Assembly: GCA_013152995.1 (NCBI GenBank)
Contig: JAADFH010000006.1
Location: forward strand, 1 to 8,706
Direction of reading: 5' to 3'
DNA length: 8,706 bases
From: Methanobacteriota archaeon
Lineage (GTDB): Archaea; Hydrothermarchaeota; Hydrothermarchaeia; Hydrothermarchaeales; BMS3B
Of the stretch, positions 5,663 through 8,706 are shown piece by piece (position 1 is the first letter of the stretch; every line of letters starts with the position of its first letter). The notes under the pieces were generated by a model, which was given only the letters and a program-made list of their open reading frames with translations, made no database searches and had not been told where the DNA came from. Made by a program: the position numbers and the translations under genes.

Positions 5663-6705
5663 AGCCCACCCCCTGCGATGACAAAGGGAACGGGCATAAA
5701 GCTGAGAATCATAACCAGAGCCGCAACCGCCGCAAGCACCTTCGCCCTTCTGCTCAGCGGTGAGACATCATCCAGCGGACCCGGATGCTTGAGCTTCGTC
5801 AGCACGTACGCAAGAACCGCCCACACCAGCCAGCCCGGCCAGAGCACTGCCGAGGCGACGAGGAGGGCGAACACCCCGAAGTACACGCTCCTGTAGCGTC
5901 TGGGTGCGATAGCCCTTACTATGTGCCCGCCATCAAGCTGACCCAGCGGGATGAGATTTATGGAGGTCACAAACAGCCCTATCCAGCCAGCCATGGCGAG
6001 GGGATGCGGGGCTATGCCGCCGCCAGCCTCAGGTATCAGCAGCTCCGCCAGGAGCTGCATCGCCAGCGGCATGGCAAAGGCTATACCCTCGGCGCTCTGC
6101 GGCTCCACAGGGGAGGAGTGGCTCAGCCCGTAGGCAGCCACGGGTATCGCCAGCAGGAAGCCCGCGAGGGGTCCTGCTATGCCCAGCGCCACGAGTGAGC
6201 TCCTGTCGGGCACAGGTGAGCGCATGGTAATCACCGCCCCCATGGTGCCGAAGGGGAAGATGTTCGGGGGCACGGGTATGAACATGGGCAGGCTGGCATT
6301 CATCCTCCTCGCCCTCGCAACCGCATAATGCCCCAGCTCGTGCCCGCCCAGTATGGTGAGCAGCGCCCCTGCGAACACCAGGCTGAGTGCAAGATTTCCG
6401 CCAGCCCACCACAGGTAGCCCGCTGCGGTAACGCTCCCCATGGTCAGGAGGAGGAGCAGCAGGTGCATGGCTGAGGCGCCGCCAGCATGCTCCCGCTTGG
6501 GTATAAAGCTCACCACATACCTTCCATCCTTGGTTCTCCTGTATACAGGGTAGTAGGGGGTGCGCTCAAAGGCGAGAAGCACCGCCCTGAAGCTGTCGGT
6601 GTGCGAGTACACAGGCGCAACCTCAAATATCGGCGGCATGCGCTCGTGCACCCTGAGCACGTGGAAACCCCTCGCCACCAGCTCCTCAAACTCCTGCAGG
6701 TTCAC
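5659..6705 (-). CDS. Site-2 protease family membrane metalloprotease (peptidase M50)
   Basis: This 348-aa multi-pass membrane protein has the intramembrane zinc protease signature HELGH (122-126) at the end of the hydrophobic segment 'LVFAGALLTILGG'. The second metal motif is NLIPLGQLDGGH (250-261), with D258 as the third ligand. The insert 'NASLPMFIPVPPNIFPFGTMGAVITMRSPVPDRSSL' (136-171) is typical of the archaeal/plant EGY-like S2P group. The N-terminal 75 residues form a soluble domain. Other transmembrane stretches lie near 80-115, 171-192, 233-250, 276-305 and 325-345. The substrate is unknown; family members release anchored regulators or trim membrane proteins. GTG 6705 overlaps the PMDh-S stop as GTGA, with GGAGGTG at 6711-6717, so it is probably translationally coupled. 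Confidence 0.93.
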   Translation of the reverse strand: MNLQEFEELVARGFHVLRVHERMPPIFEVAPVYSHTDSFRAVLLAFERTPYYPVYRRTKDGRYVVSFIPKREHAGGASAMHLLLLLLTMGSVTAAGYLWWAGGNLALSLVFAGALLTILGGHELGHYAVARARRMNASLPMFIPVPPNIFPFGTMGAVITMRSPVPDRSSLVALGIAGPLAGFLLAIPVAAYGLSHSSPVEPQSAEGIAFAMPLAMQLLAELLIPEAGGGIAPHPLAMAGWIGLFVTSINLIPLGQLDGGHIVRAIAPRRYRSVYFGVFALLVASAVLWPGWLVWAVLAYVLTKLKHPGPLDDVSPLSRRAKVLAAVAALVMILSFMPVPFVIAGGGL

Positions 6706-7100
6706 TCCTCCACCTCCAGGTATCCCTGCGTGAGCTCAAGCACCGCCCTGCGCCCGCTGTAGCTGGAGAGTCTCTCAACCGCGCCCTCGCACACCCCCAG
6801 CGGGATACCCGAGATGACGCACCCGCTCACCAGCAGCTCATCTGCCTGCTCCGCAACTATGGCTGCGGGAGCACAGCGGTGCCTGGCGAGGGAGTACATG
6901 ACATAGCACCCCACCGTGGAGCCCTTGGAGCGCGGCAGCACCAGCAGCGCACCCGCTATTCGCCTGCCCTGAAGCGGATGCGAGCGCTCCACCACCCTGC
7001 CGCTCTTATCAACACCCCCCAGGAAGCTTATGGGCTCGGTGCTCACCAGCAGCCTGCCCTCGGCTCTGCTCCCGTAAACCCCCCTCAGCTTCAGCCTCAC
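6702..7100 (-). CDS. Phosphomevalonate dehydratase small subunit (DUF126, aconitase X swivel domain)
   Basis: With the large subunit (DUF521/aconitase X), this protein should dehydrate mevalonate 5-phosphate to trans-anhydromevalonate 5-phosphate in the archaeal isoprenoid pathway. From GTG 7100 it has 132 aa, the usual length. Family features are 'EPISFLGGVD' (22-31), 'ERSHPLQGRRIAG' (38-50), 'KGSTVGCYVMY' (59-69), 'APAAIV' (77-82) and 'SGCVISGIPLG' (92-102). The frame is open a further 18 codons into RaSEA. GTG 7100 is chosen because it forms a GTGA overlap with the RaSEA stop, has GGAGGTG 8 nt upstream, and starts at the conserved first strand. The large subunit is not in this window and may be encoded elsewhere. 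DUF126 was earlier annotated as an aconitase-like hydratase of unknown substrate, so the substrate is assigned by family. Confidence 0.9.
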   Translation of the reverse strand: MRLKLRGVYGSRAEGRLLVSTEPISFLGGVDKSGRVVERSHPLQGRRIAGALLVLPRSKGSTVGCYVMYSLARHRCAPAAIVAEQADELLVSGCVISGIPLGVCEGAVERLSSYSGRRAVLELTQGYLEVEE

Positions 7101-8029
7101 CTCGCCAGCACCTCCGACCTCAGCTCCAGCCTCCAGCGCTCCCTGCAGCTGCACTCCAGCCCCTCAATCCAGCTCATCTCCTGGGTGGCAGAGAACCTGC
7201 GTATCGCCTGCGCCACACGTGCGCTGCACCTCCTGCAGTTGCTGGCACCCCTCCTGGTGCCCGCTCCTGAGGGATGGCACACAACCGGAATACGCACCCT
7301 CCCCTTAACCCTGCGCAGCACCTCCACCACGCTCCACAGCCAGGGCGGGGAGTACTCACCCCTGAGGAACAACCTCTCCACCAGCGTCCCCCTGTGGATG
7401 CACACGGGGTTGTAGCTGAGCCTCTCAGCCCCTAAGCGTGCGGCAGTAACCCCGCTCTCCACCGCATCCTCCACAGCCTCAGCCTCGCTCATGAAAGGTG
7501 GCTTCACCAGCAGGTACGCCTTAACCCTCACCCCAGCCTCCCTGCACCTGCGCACCGCATCCTCAAACTCGCTCAGGCTGAAGCCCTTGTTGACAAACAC
7601 CTCCCTCACGTAGTCACTTGCGCTCTCCAGCCCTATACCCACCTCAAGCTCCGCATCAATCTCAGCCACAGCCTCTTCAAGCACCTCCTCCGTCAGGAAC
7701 TCAGGTCTTGACTCCACCTGCACCCTTCTGAAGCTGCGTGACCTGAGCATGCGATAAATCTCTGCTCTTGTGCCTGCGGGAATCTGACGCTCATCAAAAA
7801 AGCTGCCAGAATTGAATATCTTCAGGTACTCAACCTCTGAGAGCTCCTCAAGCGCCCGTGAGAGCGTTTTAATAATAGAAGACGGAGAGGAGCGCCTCTC
7901 CATCTCTGAATACCCGCACATGTGGCAGCCTGCTCTGGCTGCCCATGCGCATTCCCCTGCAGGAAGCACCACAGCCCCTGCGCTAACCTCTCCGTCTAAG
8001 TAGTCGGTCTCCTTCCAGAATCGCCGCAT
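7097..8029 (-). CDS. Archaeosine biosynthesis radical SAM protein RaSEA
   Basis: RaSEA acts on archaeal tRNA position 15. After ArcS attaches lysine to preQ0, RaSEA uses SAM radical chemistry to split the adduct and leave archaeosine. Numbering is from a GTG at 8032. The iron-sulfur motif is C28-x7-C36-x2-C39, within 'CAWAARAGCHMCGY'. The TIM-barrel core contains 'YLKIFNSGSFFDERQIP' (69-85), 'VQVESRPEFL' (104-113), 'LEVGIGLESASD' (129-140) and 'VKAYLLVKPPFMSEAEA' (170-186). A C-terminal cysteine set 'NCRRCSARVAQAIRRFS' and 'LECSCRERW' (C266, C269, C294, C296) fits the COG1244 family. ATG 8029 directly follows a GTG at 8032. AGGTG abuts the ATG with no normal spacing, so the start may be read leaderless or at either codon. 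The gene follows cooS by 21-24 nt and overlaps PMDh-S. Confidence 0.9.
   Translation of the reverse strand: MRRFWKETDYLDGEVSAGAVVLPAGECAWAARAGCHMCGYSEMERRSSPSSIIKTLSRALEELSEVEYLKIFNSGSFFDERQIPAGTRAEIYRMLRSRSFRRVQVESRPEFLTEEVLEEAVAEIDAELEVGIGLESASDYVREVFVNKGFSLSEFEDAVRRCREAGVRVKAYLLVKPPFMSEAEAVEDAVESGVTAARLGAERLSYNPVCIHRGTLVERLFLRGEYSPPWLWSVVEVLRRVKGRVRIPVVCHPSGAGTRRGASNCRRCSARVAQAIRRFSATQEMSWIEGLECSCRERWRLELRSEVLAR
7109..7115 (-). promoter_or_regulatory. Shine-Dalgarno site fixing the GTG start of PMDh-S
   Basis: On the minus strand this is GGAGGTG, 8 nt before GTG 7100. It lies in the last codons of RaSEA. Together with the GTGA stop/start overlap it rules out the longer reading from 7154. 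Confidence 0.7.
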
Positions 8030-8053
8030 CACCTGAGCACTGCTGCCTAACGT

Positions 8054-8706
8054 CTAAATTCCAAGCTCCTTCCTGCGCTTCATGATGTGCTTCTCAATCC
8101 AGTCCACCGCCTCAATGGGGTCGCACTCCGGCGCAAGCTTGCCGCCGGTGAGGCTCTCAACCTCGCTTGTGAGCAGCTTCACCAGCTCGGGTGCGCCCGT
8201 CACGGGAGGCAGGGGTGCGACGTGGGTGTACACGCCCAGAGCCACCGCAAAAATCGCGTCTATGGTAGCCTTCTGCTCCATGTACTCCGGAGCGGTGGCT
8301 GCAATGGGAAGCTGCGCCGTATCCACGCCCAGCTCATTTGCGATAGCAACCACGAGCTGCGCCAGCCTGCCTGTGTCGGTGCACGTGCCGAAGCTGAGCA
8401 CCGGCGGAATGTTCAGCGCCTTCAGCACCTTCTTCAGCCTTTCGCCTGCGAGCTCCTGCGCCTCAAGGCTGGTAAGCCCAGCCACCTGCACCGCGGCGTT
8501 GCCGCAGCCCATGCTGAGCACCAGGATGTCCCTCTTTATGAGCTCCTTCGCTATGGTGACGGTGTTCTCATCGTGGGGACCGTTCCTCAGGGTGGTGCAG
8601 CTCACTAAGGCAACGACGCCCTTGATGTCTCCTTTCTTAATCGCCTCCAGCAGGGGCTCCAAGCTGCCGCCGAGAGCCTCAAGGATGCTCTCTATGGAGA
8701 AGCCCA
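8054..8706 (-). CDS. cooS: Anaerobic carbon monoxide dehydrogenase catalytic subunit CooS (partial, 5' end outside window)
   Basis: CooS interconverts CO and CO2 at the Ni-Fe-S C-cluster. The frame is open from the right edge (GFSIESILEALGGS comes before the TTG at 8662, so that TTG is not the start). The window holds the last 216 residues, about the C-terminal third of a protein of some 630 aa. C-cluster ligands are visible: C36 in 'VALVSCTTLRNGPHDE', C67 in 'LVLSMGCGNAAVQ' and C108 in 'LSFGTCTDTGR'. By spacing these correspond to C446, C476 and C526 of Carboxydothermus CooS-II. K145 in 'PEYMEQKAT' matches catalytic Lys563. The closing 'PPVTGAPELVKLLTSEVESLTGGK' is the usual CooS ending. The N-terminal clusters B and D lie outside. 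The longer acetyl-CoA synthase-linked CdhA is less likely from this C-terminus, but the full gene would decide. It ends 21 nt before RaSEA. Confidence 0.9.
   Translation of the reverse strand, partial: GFSIESILEALGGSLEPLLEAIKKGDIKGVVALVSCTTLRNGPHDENTVTIAKELIKRDILVLSMGCGNAAVQVAGLTSLEAQELAGERLKKVLKALNIPPVLSFGTCTDTGRLAQLVVAIANELGVDTAQLPIAATAPEYMEQKATIDAIFAVALGVYTHVAPLPPVTGAPELVKLLTSEVESLTGGKLAPECDPIEAVDWIEKHIMKRRKELGI

Noticed and set aside
8660..8662. TTG at 8662 as the start of the CO dehydrogenase gene
   Set aside because: The frame continues upstream with sequence homologous to CooS (GFSIESILEALGG), so the gene is simply cut by the window edge.

Overview
The window looks like the chromosome of a euryarchaeon. 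The evidence is a tightly packed archaeal translation and protein-targeting cluster on the minus strand (Rpp21, S19e, PDCD5, L39e, L31e, aIF6, L18a/LX, prefoldin alpha, FtsY), an archaeosine radical-SAM enzyme, the small subunit of phosphomevalonate dehydratase (archaeal mevalonate pathway), and a nickel carbon monoxide dehydrogenase. Strong GGAGGTG-type Shine-Dalgarno sequences, frequent GTG and TTG starts, and 4-base stop/start overlaps are typical of such genomes. G+C is about 60-65% over most of the window. A methanogen-, Archaeoglobi- or ANME-like anaerobe would fit, but I cannot fix the lineage from this sequence alone.

Layout from the right edge, following minus-strand transcription. 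The C-terminal part of CooS (8706-8054, 5' end outside the window) is followed 21-24 nt later by RaSEA. A GTGA overlap leads to PMDh-S, a second GTGA overlap to a site-2 protease, and an ATGA overlap to Rpp21. Then come S19e, PDCD5, L39e (50 aa, TTG start), L31e, aIF6, L18a/LX, prefoldin alpha and FtsY, with spacings of 1-29 nt or short overlaps. The whole run looks like one long operon or a few overlapping ones. It joins tRNA maturation (RNase P subunit, archaeosine), large- and small-subunit proteins, the 50S anti-association factor aIF6, a co-translational chaperone and the signal-recognition-particle receptor.

At about position 1880 the composition drops to roughly 30-35% G+C and stays low to about position 95. 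This AT-rich block holds exactly two genes, also on the minus strand: an ABC/AAA-type ATPase (AAA_21-like) and a small TOPRIM-like protein 12 nt downstream. They have their own TATA-like element overlapping the ftsY stop. They look like a transferred two-gene cassette, and the ATPase plus TOPRIM pairing resembles the logic of OLD-, Gabija- and PARIS-type defence systems. This is the most interesting part of the window. The block ends at the stop codon of a GC-rich plus-strand gene at the left edge, which I read as the C-terminus of a metallophosphoesterase. Its stop overlaps the TOPRIM stop tail-to-tail.

I see no tRNA, rRNA, CRISPR array, insertion sequence or long direct repeat. No gap between genes exceeds 50 nt.
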